Positions 52,052 through 60,557 are shown, counted from the first letter of the stretch. The stretch is DNA of 64,000 nucleotides from Flavobacterium sediminis (GCF_003148385.1 NZ_CP029463.1:2356001-2420000), one strand, 5' to 3'. Translations and numbers: made by a program. Notes: generated from the letters alone by a model not told the origin.

Positions 52052-53413
52052 TTATTCTTGAGATAAACGTTCTTGTTCCATTTTTTCTGCCAATCGTTTT
52101 TCAATGATTGGCGTAACCAATGTTTTTCTCGGATTTTGTTTTACAAACGGATATAGTTCCAAATCGTTTTTCATTTGGTCATTCTTATTTGGATATTTAT
52201 TGGTTCCCAATAAAATTTCTTTTCCGTTTTCAAATAATTCTTGTTCTTTCTGAGCGCTTTCAGCAATTTTACGCTGAATAGTTCCTTCTATTAATTGTGT
52301 GATGAAACCGCCGTTTGCTTCAATATCTTTGAATAAAGCCAAAGCTTTTTCGGCTAATTGTTCCGTTAATGTTTCAATATAGTAGGCGCCGTCAGCCGGA
52401 TTGTTCACTTTGTCAAAATAACTTTCGTTCTTTAGAACTAAAAGTTGGTTTCTTGAAATTCTGTCGCCAAATTCATTGTCTTTGTGGTAAAGAGCATCGT
52501 AGGCTAAATTACTAACAGCATTGGCTCCGCCTAAGATAGCTGACATACATTCGGTTGTAGTACGAAGTAAATTAACGTTGTAATCGTATAACGTTTTGTT
52601 TCGTTTAGTAGGTGTGGCAATGATTTGACAATCAGAAGTATGATTGTATTCCTTAGCTAATATATTGAACAACATGCGCAAAGCTCTCAATTTTGCAATT
52701 TCAAAGAAGTAATTAGAGCCTACAGCAATTTCGATGGTAATTGGGGTATTGATATTTTCGATACGGTTAAAATATTCATTAACATGAGCTAAAGTGTACG
52801 CAATTTGCTGAACAATATTGGCTCCGGCATTTTGATACGTTACCGCATTAATGTTTAAAAAAGGGAGGCTGTTTTTTGTGGCTATTTGATTTAATTTCGC
52901 AAAATCATTTTCCAGATTTTCAAACCAGTTTCCTTCTTTAGCCAGTTCTCCGATGCTATCAATTAAAAGTGTGATCTGGTATTTATTTTGCTTGCTGAAC
53001 GATTCGATTTTAGTTACGAAATCGTTTGAGAGAAAAGGCAAATAAAAATAGTAAAGAATAGTTTCGTTAGGCAGGTCAGAAAATAAGTCTTCTAAAGAGA
53101 TATTTTCGTTCTCAATTGAAAAACGGATGCTTTCTGCTCCGCGGTTCAAAGTATCTTTGGCCTTTTCATTGGCTTTGTTTACATCGTGAACAAAGATTTT
53201 TTGCAGAATTTTAAAATCGGCTACATCTGTGGAAACCGTTACGTTATTTTCAAATTCGTCAACGTGGTAAAACGGTTTTACTTTAATACCTTCCGGACTT
53301 TCCCAAACGAGGGTTTCGTTGTAGTCGGCACCTTTAAGTTCAAACTGAATTTTTTGCTTCCATTCTTTAGAAGAAACGGCATTAAATTCGTTAAACAATT
53401 TTTCACTTTCCAT
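52052..53413 (-). CDS. Methylmalonyl-CoA mutase small subunit
   Basis: A 453-residue mutase-fold protein lacking the B12-binding domain, expected to pair with the large subunit encoded just downstream. The N-terminus MESEKLFNEFNAVSSKEWKQ is typical; the start is the ATG at 53413. Barrel remnants include VWESPEGIKVKPFY, IEIAVGSNYFFEIAKLRALR, and NNPADGAYYIETLTEQLAEKA. It is shorter than actinobacterial small subunits, as usual for Bacteroidetes. Confidence 0.93.
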   Translation of the reverse strand: MESEKLFNEFNAVSSKEWKQKIQFELKGADYNETLVWESPEGIKVKPFYHVDEFENNVTVSTDVADFKILQKIFVHDVNKANEKAKDTLNRGAESIRFSIENENISLEDLFSDLPNETILYYFYLPFLSNDFVTKIESFSKQNKYQITLLIDSIGELAKEGNWFENLENDFAKLNQIATKNSLPFLNINAVTYQNAGANIVQQIAYTLAHVNEYFNRIENINTPITIEIAVGSNYFFEIAKLRALRMLFNILAKEYNHTSDCQIIATPTKRNKTLYDYNVNLLRTTTECMSAILGGANAVSNLAYDALYHKDNEFGDRISRNQLLVLKNESYFDKVNNPADGAYYIETLTEQLAEKALALFKDIEANGGFITQLIEGTIQRKIAESAQKEQELFENGKEILLGTNKYPNKNDQMKNDLELYPFVKQNPRKTLVTPIIEKRLAEKMEQERLSQE

Positions 53414-53437
53414 AATCAATTAAGCTTGGTTTGTCTG

Positions 53438-53785
53438 TTAAAAATCAGATGTGTCGTCTTTAGGGTTGGTATCATCTTCATATTCTATGACGTAAACATC
53501 TTCATTCGCTCTTTTCATATAATATTTTTCGCGAGCGTATTTTTCTATCTGATCAGCATTTTTTAATTTTTTAATTTTGATGCTGTCTTTTGTAATTTCT
53601 TTTTGGTAATAGCTGATGTTATCCTCTAATTCCTCAATCTGTTTGTCTAAAACACGGCTTTCAAGGTAAGAGTAGTTATCCAGAAACAGTATCCAAAGAA
53701 TGAACAGAACGGAGGCCAAAACATATCTGTTTCCTAAGTATTTAAGGAAAGGAAAATGGTTGACTATGTTCTTTAGTTTTTTCAA
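53438..53785 (-). CDS. Septum formation initiator family protein (FtsB/DivIC-like)
   Basis: A 115-residue bitopic membrane protein: one helix at about residues 21-36 (YVLASVLFILWILFLDNY), then a coiled coil (LDKQIEELEDNISYYQKEI), then the family end KYAREKYYMKRANEDVYVIEY. FtsB/DivIC proteins join FtsL and FtsQ in the divisome and help activate septal cell-wall synthesis. The short acidic tail (EDDTNPKDDTSDF) is a local feature. It lies between udk and the mutase genes on the same strand. Confidence 0.88.
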   Translation of the reverse strand: MKKLKNIVNHFPFLKYLGNRYVLASVLFILWILFLDNYSYLESRVLDKQIEELEDNISYYQKEITKDSIKIKKLKNADQIEKYAREKYYMKRANEDVYVIEYEDDTNPKDDTSDF

Positions 53786-54394
53786 TTAATGGATTCTTTG
53801 TTTGATTACGGCTCTTACAACGTCTATGGCAACCGTATTGTATTTGTCGTTAGGAATAATGATATCGGCAAAAGCCTTAGTGGGCTCAATGAACTGTTCG
53901 TGCATTGGTTTTAATGTGGTTTGGTAGCGGTTTAAAACTTCTTCCATATCTCTTCCTCTTTCGGCAATATCTCTTTTTAGGCGTCTGATCAGTCTTTCGT
54001 CTGAATCGGCATGAACGTATACTTTGATATCGAACATATCACGCAATTCAGGGTTGGTTAAGATCAGGATGCCTTCAACGATCATCACTTTTCTGGGATG
54101 TGTTACAATGCTATCATCTGTACGATCGTGTGTTACAAATGAATACACGGGCTGTTCAATGGTTTTTCCGGCTTTTAACTCTTTTAAGTGTTGAACTAAT
54201 AAATCGAAATCAATTGCTCTCGGATGGTCAAAATTAATTTTTGTACGCTCTTCATAAGAGAGGTGGTGTGTTTCTTTATAATAAGAATCCTGAGAAATAA
54301 TTCCAACTTCAGTGGACGGTAATTCATTCATAATTTGGTGAACTACAGTAGTTTTTCCACTACCGGTTCCGCCGGCAATACCAATAATTAACAT
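53786..54394 (-). CDS. udk: Uridine kinase
   Basis: A 202-residue kinase phosphorylating uridine and cytidine in pyrimidine salvage. The P-loop is GIAGGTGSGKTTV near the start, followed by QDSYYKETHHLSYEER, the uridine-binding INFDHPRAIDFDLL, and the LID-region RLIRRLKRDIAERGRDMEEV. It is complete and typical. The stop abuts the start of the DivIC-like gene. Confidence 0.95.
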   Translation of the reverse strand: MLIIGIAGGTGSGKTTVVHQIMNELPSTEVGIISQDSYYKETHHLSYEERTKINFDHPRAIDFDLLVQHLKELKAGKTIEQPVYSFVTHDRTDDSIVTHPRKVMIVEGILILTNPELRDMFDIKVYVHADSDERLIRRLKRDIAERGRDMEEVLNRYQTTLKPMHEQFIEPTKAFADIIIPNDKYNTVAIDVVRAVIKQRIH

Positions 54395-54529
54395 TCAGTG
54401 TTTTTATTTGTTATATACAAAGCAAAAATAACTAATTCTAAAATATAAAGCTTTACTTTTTATTTTTTTATGGTAAATTATTATAGTTCTAAGTGCTATA
54501 TAGATTGAATTCAAAGAAGAAAGTGTGTA

Positions 54530-54569
54530 AATAATAAAAGACTTTCAGTACTGAAAGTCTTTTATTATT
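54530..54569. repeat. Perfect 40-base palindrome
   Basis: AATAATAAAAGACTTTCAGT (54530-54549) is followed at once by its exact reverse complement (54550-54569), with no loop. It lies in the 226-base gap between udk and the unknown anchored-protein gene (54621-55382), whose transcript would run into it, so it may serve as that gene's terminator. The palindrome overlaps the start of the repeated block described at 54551. Confidence 0.85.
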
Positions 54570-54634
54570 GGGAGCACTCTGTAGAAAGCAAATGATTAAT
54601 TATATTGTTGTTGGGATCTTTTAATTTACTGGAG
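54551..54634. repeat. Diverged direct repeat, copy 1
   Basis: About 84 bases including CTGAAAGTCTTTTATT and AGAAAGCAAATGATTAATT, running into the last codons of the unknown gene at 54621. It aligns with 55620-55704 with a few substitutions and small gaps. Confidence 0.75.
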
Positions 54635-55382
54635 GAAAGCTATAATCAATTTCTCCTTTACTGTTGAGAAAATTAATTTTTGCGTTTCCTAATGAATCGA
54701 CTAAGAGTTGAAGCCTTGTATTCCCTTGTCCGTCGCAAAGGTTTAGTATTGCAGATTTATTAGTATCTCTACCTATGAAAACCCGATTTGCAAATGCAGG
54801 ATGTCCCTCGGTCGGCTCCATTAATTGTTTGATGGCTTGTTCTTTTTCAGTTTCTTCTAAAGAAGACTCTATTATTTCTTTGAATTTTGAATTCCATTCA
54901 GCAAAAATGGGCTTTTCTTGCCAATCATCTATATACAAACCGGTTTTCTTTGTTCCATTTTCATCTGAATATTGTAAATAAAGGACTTGGTTTTGATTGT
55001 ATTGATCAAAAGAAAGATGACCATAAGCTTCATAGTTGTTGTTTAAAGTATCTGTTTTTCCGGCAAAAATAAGTCCTCCTGCCTCTGTTCCTTCTTCATT
55101 AAAAAAGATAATTCCTGTTCTATTTCCTCCTTGTAGACCAAAAGGTTTACCATACGACAGGGGAGCAGGAGACATTTCCTTATTAGATATGGTCATTCTG
55201 AGAGTTCCATCATTTTCTAAAACGTTTATTCTTTTTACACTTATTTCGTTAAAGGTTTGGTTTTTATCAGTATAGATTCTGAAAAATAGGCCAAAAATCA
55301 AAATCAAAGAAATAAATACAGAATATATAATTAAAAAAAGGATCTGCTTTTTTACCTTATAGAAATCGTTTTGTGAGTTCAT
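54621..55382 (-). CDS. Membrane-anchored protein of unknown function
   Basis: A 253-residue protein I do not recognise. Residues of about 13-33 form one membrane helix (ILFLIIYSVFISLILIFGLF), and the rest, about 220 residues, should lie outside the cytoplasm. It has beta-rich repeated phrases such as RINVLENDGTLRMTISN, GLIFAGKTDTL, LNLCDGQGNTRLQLLVDSLG and INFLNSKGE, in which a hydrophobic-D/N-x-x-G turn recurs, suggesting a beta-sandwich or propeller-like surface. No enzyme motif is seen. A decayed repeat of its 3' end lies upstream at 55620-55704, so it was probably duplicated once. Confidence 0.65.
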   Translation of the reverse strand: MNSQNDFYKVKKQILFLIIYSVFISLILIFGLFFRIYTDKNQTFNEISVKRINVLENDGTLRMTISNKEMSPAPLSYGKPFGLQGGNRTGIIFFNEEGTEAGGLIFAGKTDTLNNNYEAYGHLSFDQYNQNQVLYLQYSDENGTKKTGLYIDDWQEKPIFAEWNSKFKEIIESSLEETEKEQAIKQLMEPTEGHPAFANRVFIGRDTNKSAILNLCDGQGNTRLQLLVDSLGNAKINFLNSKGEIDYSFPPVN

Positions 55383-55619
55383 TTATTGAGTTTAATTAAA
55401 ATAGGAATACTATTTAAAGGTTGATTAAATCAAATAATTAATTATTGTCAGCGAAACTAAGAGAACATAGGAAATTGTTTTAGAAAAAAGATTTGAAGTA
55501 TCCTTTTTTTAGGTTGAAAGTGACATTGAAGAGTATTTTTAAATTATTCACTCCTCTCTTTTAGAAAATTTTATGCTTTTTAGAAAAAGATCTAATAATA
55601 TAAATAAAAAACGTCATTG

Positions 55620-55704
55620 CTGAAAGTTTTTTATTGTTGTGTACATTCTGAAGAAAGCAAATGATTAATTGTATGGTTTCAAAGTGGTTTTTATTTTACA
55701 GGAG
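55620..55704. repeat. Diverged direct repeat, copy 2
   Basis: Starts CTGAAAGTTTTTTATT and shares AGAAAGCAAATGATTAATT and a following TTTTATTTTACAGGAG with copy 1 (54551-54634). The unit spacing is about 1070 bases, roughly one gene length, which suggests a tandem duplication that later decayed. Confidence 0.75.
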
Positions 55705-55840
55705 TAGAGTGATTCGAATACCAGTAAAGTTTCTCCTGTCTGAAAAAATCTATTGTCTGTTCCAAATACCCTTTTGGATTATTGGAACTTTCTTTCAAAC
55801 TGAAATGAGTATTCTCTCCGTTATTTCCAGAATTATAGTA
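55691..55840 (-). pseudogene. Remnant coding stretch beside repeat copy 2
   Basis: On the minus strand 49 codons are open before a stop at 55691, in the position that corresponds to the 3' end of the gene at 54621 (same flank as repeat copy 1). The peptide includes NSGNNGENTHFSLKESSNN and YWYSNHSTPVK and has no start codon; a stop closes it at 55841. It is probably the truncated tail of a neighbour gene. Its sequence does not resemble the intact neighbour beyond the flank. Confidence 0.35.
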
Positions 55841-56190
55841 TTATTTATCTGAATGTAACTAAATGTCTTGTTGTAACTTTATAAGTTACTTCATTTCTTG
55901 AAATGTTTTTGCTTGTTGCCAAAAATAGGCATCCGTATATTGTCTTAAAATTATTCACAACTTAGGAGCATAAAGCAAAGCGATACGACGGTAAACGAAA
56001 TACAAACATCAAACTCTAATGTCTCTTATACTGATGCTAAAACTGATCTTGATTTGACATTGCGATTGCCAGAAGTCAGACATTGATTAAAAGAGGATTC
56101 TCAGATAATAACGTTATCCCAATCTTCGTCTGATTATGTTAAATCTCATTTGATGATGTTTTGCTAGTTAAGTGACACAATAATATTTTG
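55841..56190. other. Intergenic stretch with decayed coding-like sequence before the TPP riboswitch
   Basis: No complete gene was found. A plus-strand frame from about 55960 reads SIKQSDTTVNEIQTSNSNV and ends LTLRLPEVRH at a stop near 56083, with no start codon and an in-frame stop just upstream; it looks like the tail of a lost gene. Nothing else was recognised. Confidence 0.3.
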
Positions 56191-56198
56191 TATATTTG
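56191..56198 (+). promoter_or_regulatory. Candidate -7 element of the thi operon
   Basis: TATATTTG exactly matches TAnnTTTG and lies a few bases before the riboswitch, so transcription would start at the aptamer. A TTG at 56161-56163 is 27 bases away, too far for a normal -33 element. Confidence 0.55.
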
Positions 56199-56203
56199 TC
56201 TTC

Positions 56204-56279
56204 GCTTTAGGGGTATTCTGAAAAGAATTGAGAGAGTCCCTTTGAACCTGATACGGCTTACACCGACGTAGGGAAAAGC
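56204..56279 (+). promoter_or_regulatory. TPP riboswitch (THI element)
   Basis: The conserved aptamer is easily recognised: TAGGGGTATTCTG opening the structure, TTGAGAG in place of the usual CTGAGA, CCCTTTGAACCTGAT, and ACCGACGTAGGGAAA closing it. GCTTT (56204-56208) pairs with AAAGC (56275-56279) as stem P1. It lies 90 bases ahead of thiM and should repress the operon when thiamin pyrophosphate binds. The expression platform between 56280 and 56369 has no clear terminator, so control of translation start is possible. Confidence 0.93.
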
Positions 56280-56369
56280 AAAAAAAGACTTCTTGTACAA
56301 AAGTTGTTTCTTTCTTTTGTTTTCAGTTTTTTCCTAAAGCTATTTTTACCTCATAAATAGATTATAACA

Positions 56370-57170
56370 ATGGAAAAAACACTTTGGGAATACATTCAAT
56401 CAGTAAAAGATCAATCTCCGTTAATACACAATATTACCAACTATGTGGTGATGAACAATACGGCCAATGCTTTACTTGCGGTTGGTGCTTCTCCTGTAAT
56501 GGCTCATGCAAAATCTGAAATTAAAGATATGGCAAGTATTGCCAGTGCTGTATTAATTAACATTGGTACGCTGGATGAATATTGGTCTGAAGCGATGTTG
56601 ATAGCAGCGAAAGCAGCCCATACTTTAAACAAGCCTTGGGTGCTCGACCCTGTAGGCGCCGGAGCAACACCTTATAGAAATGAAATCCTCCAAAAACTAT
56701 TACAATACCGCCCTACGGTAATTAGGGGGAATGCGTCTGAAATATTAGCTCTTGCCAAATCGAACTCATCTGTCACGAAAGGAGTAGATAGTATTGCTTT
56801 AAGTAATGAAGCTGTTCAGGCAGCTCTTGATTTAGTAAATGATTATGGATCAATTGTTTGTATTTCAGGAGCAACAGATATTATTTTGAATGACAGTGGG
56901 CAAATCTACTTTATTAAGAATGGTCACCCTATGATGACCAAAGTGACAGGACTGGGATGTACCGCTTCAGCTTTAACAGCTGCTTTTATTGCTGTGACAG
57001 AAAACAAAACAGAAGCAACCACCGCGGCTATGGCTTTACTGGGTATAGCGGGTGAACTCGCCGAAAAACAGTCTTCCGGACCGGGAAGTCTGCAAATGAA
57101 TCTATTGGATAAATTATATGCTGTAACAGAAACCGAATTTAGCGGATACCTTAAAGTTGCAATGGAATGA
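56370..57170 (+). CDS. thiM: Hydroxyethylthiazole kinase
   Basis: Salvage kinase phosphorylating the thiazole alcohol. The 266-residue protein has HNITNYVVMNNTANALLAVG at the substrate site, VLDPVGAGATPYR, IRGNASEILAL, and the conserved Cys in VTGLGCTASALTAAF. The first gene behind the TPP riboswitch; the stop overlaps thiE (ATGA). Confidence 0.95.
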   Translation: MEKTLWEYIQSVKDQSPLIHNITNYVVMNNTANALLAVGASPVMAHAKSEIKDMASIASAVLINIGTLDEYWSEAMLIAAKAAHTLNKPWVLDPVGAGATPYRNEILQKLLQYRPTVIRGNASEILALAKSNSSVTKGVDSIALSNEAVQAALDLVNDYGSIVCISGATDIILNDSGQIYFIKNGHPMMTKVTGLGCTASALTAAFIAVTENKTEATTAAMALLGIAGELAEKQSSGPGSLQMNLLDKLYAVTETEFSGYLKVAME

Positions 57171-57802
57171 AAGAACAATCCACATTCCCATATAAACTCT
57201 ATTTAATTATTTCCCAAGCGGATTGTAGCGACCGAAATTTTCTTACTGTTGCAGAACAGGCTATTTTGGGCGGTGTAGATATCATCCAACTAAGGGAAAA
57301 GAATGATGAAACGGATATATTTGTTCGCAAGGCATTCCAACTAAAAGAAATCACCGATAAATATCAAATTCCTCTTATTATCAATGATAATTTTGAAGTC
57401 GCAAAAAAAGTAGAAGCTACCGGCATACACGTAGGAAATACAGATATTGCCCCTGTTGAGGTTAAAAAACAATGGTGTAACATCAAACAAATAGGTTATT
57501 CCATAGAATCTATTGATCAATTGGAAAATGAACAAACGGTCGTTGCTGATTATTTGGGTATTAGTCCCGTTTTTAAAACATCGACGAAAACCGATACCAT
57601 TACTGAATGGGGACTTGAGGGAATCAGAACGATAAGAAAGCTTACAGATAAACCTTTGGTTGCCATAGGCAATCTCCATCGACATAATGTAAAATCTGTA
57701 ATAAATGCCGGAGCAGATTGTATTGCAGTGGTTTCTGCGATATGTGGTGCAACCGACCCTCAAAAAGCAGCATATGAATTAAAAAATGAAATTTTAAAAT
57801 GA
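57167..57802 (+). CDS. thiE: Thiamin-phosphate synthase
   Basis: Joins HMP-pyrophosphate with thiazole phosphate to give thiamin phosphate. The 211-residue TIM-barrel protein has IIQLREKND, the pyrophosphate/Mg-site IINDNFEVAKKVEATGIHVG, YLGISPVFKTSTKTD, PLVAIGNL, and CIAVVSAICGATDP. It overlaps thiM upstream and thiD downstream by four bases each. Confidence 0.95.
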   Translation: MKEQSTFPYKLYLIISQADCSDRNFLTVAEQAILGGVDIIQLREKNDETDIFVRKAFQLKEITDKYQIPLIINDNFEVAKKVEATGIHVGNTDIAPVEVKKQWCNIKQIGYSIESIDQLENEQTVVADYLGISPVFKTSTKTDTITEWGLEGIRTIRKLTDKPLVAIGNLHRHNVKSVINAGADCIAVVSAICGATDPQKAAYELKNEILK

Positions 57803-58631
57803 AAAAATATCAATACCCTTCCGTATTAACCATTGCAGGTTTTGACGGTGGTGGTGGTGCGGGAATTCAGGCGGATATTAAGACCATCTCAGCTTTAGGC
57901 TGTTATGCGACCTCTGTTTTAACTGCATTACCTGTACAGAACACACAAGGTGTAAAAAATATATTTCCTATTCCTATAAAAGCGGTAGCCGAACAGCTCG
58001 AAACCGTTATGGAAGATATTGTTCCCAATGCCATAAAAATAGGTATGGTACATACCCGGAACTGGTTGATGTTATTGTGCAAACATTGCAAAAACATAGT
58101 CAAATTCCTGTCGTGTTCGATCCTGTAATGGTGGCTACCAGTGGTCATCGCCTTATCGAGGAAGAGACGATTAACGTTATTATTGAAAAGCTATTGCCCA
58201 TTGCAGATATTATTACTCCTAATATGGATGAGGCAGCTATTCTTGCTCAGATGGAAGTAGAGACCTTAGACGATATGCAGTTGGCTGTAGAGCGTATCAA
58301 AAAAATGGGGTGTAAAAATATCTTGTTGAAAGGAGGTCATCAAAAAACAACAATTATTACTTCGTTGTTGTTAGATGGGGAAAATAATTATCATTCCTTT
58401 GAATTTAATAAAATTGAAACCCGCAATACACACGGTTCAGGTTGTACTTTGTCTTCCGCCATAGCTGCATTTCTGGCTTTAGAGAAAAATATGTATGAGG
58501 CTGTGGAACTTGGTCAGCAATATGTGTATAATGCTATAAAATATGGCGCCGATACACAAACCGGAAAAGGAAACGGCCCTTTAAATCACTTTTTTAATCC
58601 CAAAAAACTTATTAAAAATGAAATGGTCTGA
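57799..58631 (+). pseudogene. thiD: Hydroxymethylpyrimidine (phosphate) kinase, frameshifted as given
   Basis: Bifunctional HMP/HMP-P kinase of about 277 residues if one base is restored. The first part has VLTIAGFDGGGGAGIQADIK (normal family: GSDSSGGAGIQAD) and KIGMVHT; the second part continues HSQIPVVFDPVMVATSGHRL, NMDEAAILAQMEVETLDD, KGGHQ, and NTHGSGCTLSSAIAAF with the catalytic Cys. The break is at 58055-58057: ACCCGGAA stands where ACC CCG GAA (T-P-E) is needed, one C short. The frame downstream continues to 58631 without further damage. Like the two gaps in rpoC, this affects a run of four G/C and may be a sequence error. The stop overlaps tenA. Confidence 0.88.
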
Positions 58632-59271
58632 AAAAACTTGGCTATCTATTGACGGAATTTATGAATCTATTCTCAAAATGCCTTTTATTGAAGAGTTATC
58701 AGACGGTAGCCTTCCTATGCATAAATTTCAGTTTTATATGTTACAAGATTCTTTATATCTGGAACATTTCGGAAGAGCTCTTGCTCTTATCGGAGCCAAA
58801 GCCTATCATATTAACGATACGTTAGCATATATACGGTTTGCAGAAAATGCCATTGTGGTAGAAAACGCATTGCACGAATCCTATTTTAAAGATTTCAGGG
58901 TATCCGATAAAGGAATTATTCAGCCTGCGTGCCATCATTATACTCATTTCTTAAAAAGTACCGCCGCTTTTGAAACAGTTGAAGTGGCTATGGCTGCAAC
59001 ATTACCATGCTTTTGGATTTATAAAAATGTGGGAGAATATATCCATGCCCGCTACCAATCTTCTAATAACCCTTTTGAGAAGTGGATTGCAACGTATGGT
59101 GGAGAAGATTTTACTGAAGCTGTAAACAAGGCGGTAGCAATTTGCGATAGAGCTGCTCAAAATACGACTCCTGCAATTAGACAAAAGATGACCGAAGCCT
59201 TTATTACAGCATCTCGTATGGAATATCAGTTTTGGGATGCCGCTTATAAAATGAAGCGGTGGGAATCGTAA
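58618..59271 (+). CDS. tenA: Aminopyrimidine aminohydrolase / thiaminase II
   Basis: A 217-residue TenA-fold protein that salvages HMP from thiamin breakdown products. Family residues are the N-terminal PFIEELSDGSLPMHKFQFYM, DSLYLEHFGRALALIG, the catalytic Cys in ATLPCFWIYKNVGEYI, and MEYQFWDAAYKMKRW at the end. It completes a riboswitch-linked salvage operon thiM-thiE-thiD-tenA; no thiC, thiG, thiS or thiH is in the window. Confidence 0.93.
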   Translation: MKWSEKTWLSIDGIYESILKMPFIEELSDGSLPMHKFQFYMLQDSLYLEHFGRALALIGAKAYHINDTLAYIRFAENAIVVENALHESYFKDFRVSDKGIIQPACHHYTHFLKSTAAFETVEVAMAATLPCFWIYKNVGEYIHARYQSSNNPFEKWIATYGGEDFTEAVNKAVAICDRAAQNTTPAIRQKMTEAFITASRMEYQFWDAAYKMKRWES

Positions 59272-59298
59272 GTAACAACTTCAAAAAATTGAATAATA

Positions 59299-59823
59299 AT
59301 GGAATTTAGTTTAAAACAAACAATCGAAATATTAGAAACAACTCCTTTTGTAATAGAATCCTACCTACTCAGGCTATCTAAAGAGTGGGTAGAAAATAAC
59401 GAAGGGAAAGATACCTGGAGTCCGTATGATGTTCTCGGGCATTTGATCCACGGTGAAAAAACAGATTGGATGGTACGTATCAATATAATTTTAAGTGAAT
59501 CGGAAAACAAACTTTTTAAATCATTTGACCGGTTTGCTCAGTTAAAAGAAGAACAAAATCTACCGATAGAAAAAATAATTTTAGAATTCAAAAACTTGAG
59601 AAAGAAGAATCTAGCTGAGTTAGCTTCTTTACATATCACAGAAAGAGACTTAAGCCGTATCGGAGTCCATCCGGAATTAGGAGAAGTAAGTCTTCAACAA
59701 TTATTAGCTACTTGGGCAGTGCATGATTTAGGCCACATAGCCCAAATTTCACGTGTCATGGCAAAACAATATGTTAAAGAAGTTGGTCCTTGGGAAGCAT
59801 ATTTGGGTATTTTGAAAAAATAA
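59299..59823 (+). CDS. DinB family protein
   Basis: A 174-residue four-helix-bundle protein of the DinB/YfiT superfamily. Potential metal-binding histidines are in LGHLIHGEKTDWM, near the start of the bundle, and in WAVHDLGHIAQISRVM, the three-His arrangement of the family. These proteins often act as thiol-dependent S-transferases or remain uncharacterised. It may be co-transcribed with the thi operon (28 bases after tenA), but a link in function is not evident. Confidence 0.85.
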   Translation: MEFSLKQTIEILETTPFVIESYLLRLSKEWVENNEGKDTWSPYDVLGHLIHGEKTDWMVRINIILSESENKLFKSFDRFAQLKEEQNLPIEKIILEFKNLRKKNLAELASLHITERDLSRIGVHPELGEVSLQQLLATWAVHDLGHIAQISRVMAKQYVKEVGPWEAYLGILKK

Positions 59824-59834
59824 AACCGGACAAG

Positions 59835-60500
59835 ATGAATCGTAAAGACAACAAAGCCGTGATTTTTGATATGGATGGAGTTATAATTGATACCGAAAAT
59901 ATTTGGAAACAAGCAGAAGAAGAAGTTTTTTCGTCGCTCGGAGTGAAGGTAAGTGAAGCATACACTAAAATAACCCAATCGATGACAACTGCTGAAGTTA
60001 CTCAATTTTGGTATGAAAAGTTTCCCTGGCAACAAACGAGTTTACAGGAAGTGGAGCAAAGGGTTGTATCAAGGGTTGTTGAACTAATTCAATCAGAAAC
60101 GTGTTTAATAAAAGGGGTGAAAGTTTTTATTGAGAGGTTAAAATCTGAAAATTATAAAATTGGATTAGCAACCAATTCACCTTATGCAATTATTCCAATT
60201 GTTTTAGAAAAGTTAAAAATCACACATTTATTTGATACCATTTCTTCGGCAGAATTTGAAAAAAACGGAAAGCCGGATCCCGCAATTTATATTACCACAG
60301 CTAAAAAATTAGGCGTAAAACCTAAGAACTGTTTCGTTATTGAAGATTCATATTCGGGAATGCTTGCTGCCAAGAATGCAGGAATGTCAGTTGCTGCTTT
60401 CACAAATGGAAATAGGAACGTAACCTTTGAAATAGCAGATTGTAGTATCAATAGTTTTGAAGAGGATAAGGTGACCATAATAATTCAGTTCTTACGATAG
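59835..60500 (+). CDS. HAD superfamily hydrolase, beta-phosphoglucomutase/HxpB-like
   Basis: A 221-residue HAD-IA phosphatase starting at the ATG at 59835 (MNRKDNKAVIFDMDGVIID). Motif I is DMDGVIIDTE, motif II is LATNSPYA, and motifs III/IV include GKPDPAIY and VIEDSYSGMLAAKNAGM. The C1 cap domain resembles hexitol or 2-deoxyglucose-6-phosphate phosphatases, but the substrate cannot be decided. The DinB gene lies 11 bases upstream. Confidence 0.9.
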   Translation: MNRKDNKAVIFDMDGVIIDTENIWKQAEEEVFSSLGVKVSEAYTKITQSMTTAEVTQFWYEKFPWQQTSLQEVEQRVVSRVVELIQSETCLIKGVKVFIERLKSENYKIGLATNSPYAIIPIVLEKLKITHLFDTISSAEFEKNGKPDPAIYITTAKKLGVKPKNCFVIEDSYSGMLAAKNAGMSVAAFTNGNRNVTFEIADCSINSFEEDKVTIIIQFLR

Positions 60501-60511
60501 TCTAAAAACCA

Positions 60512-60545
60512 AAAGCCTTGTAAATCATGCAATTTACAAGGCTTT
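60512..60545. terminator. Bidirectional terminator between the HAD gene and tRNA-Pro
   Basis: AAAGCCTTGTAAAT (60512-60525) pairs perfectly with ATTTACAAGGCTTT (60532-60545) around a six-base loop. It serves the plus-strand HAD gene and the minus-strand tRNA gene. Confidence 0.85.
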
Positions 60546-60557
60546 AATTGATTTTCG

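Noticed and set aside
55661..55852. 63-codon plus-strand ORF in the gap before the thi operon
   Set aside because: It lies opposite the remnant frame and repeat copy 2, has an unremarkable hydrophobic composition and no homologue I recognise.
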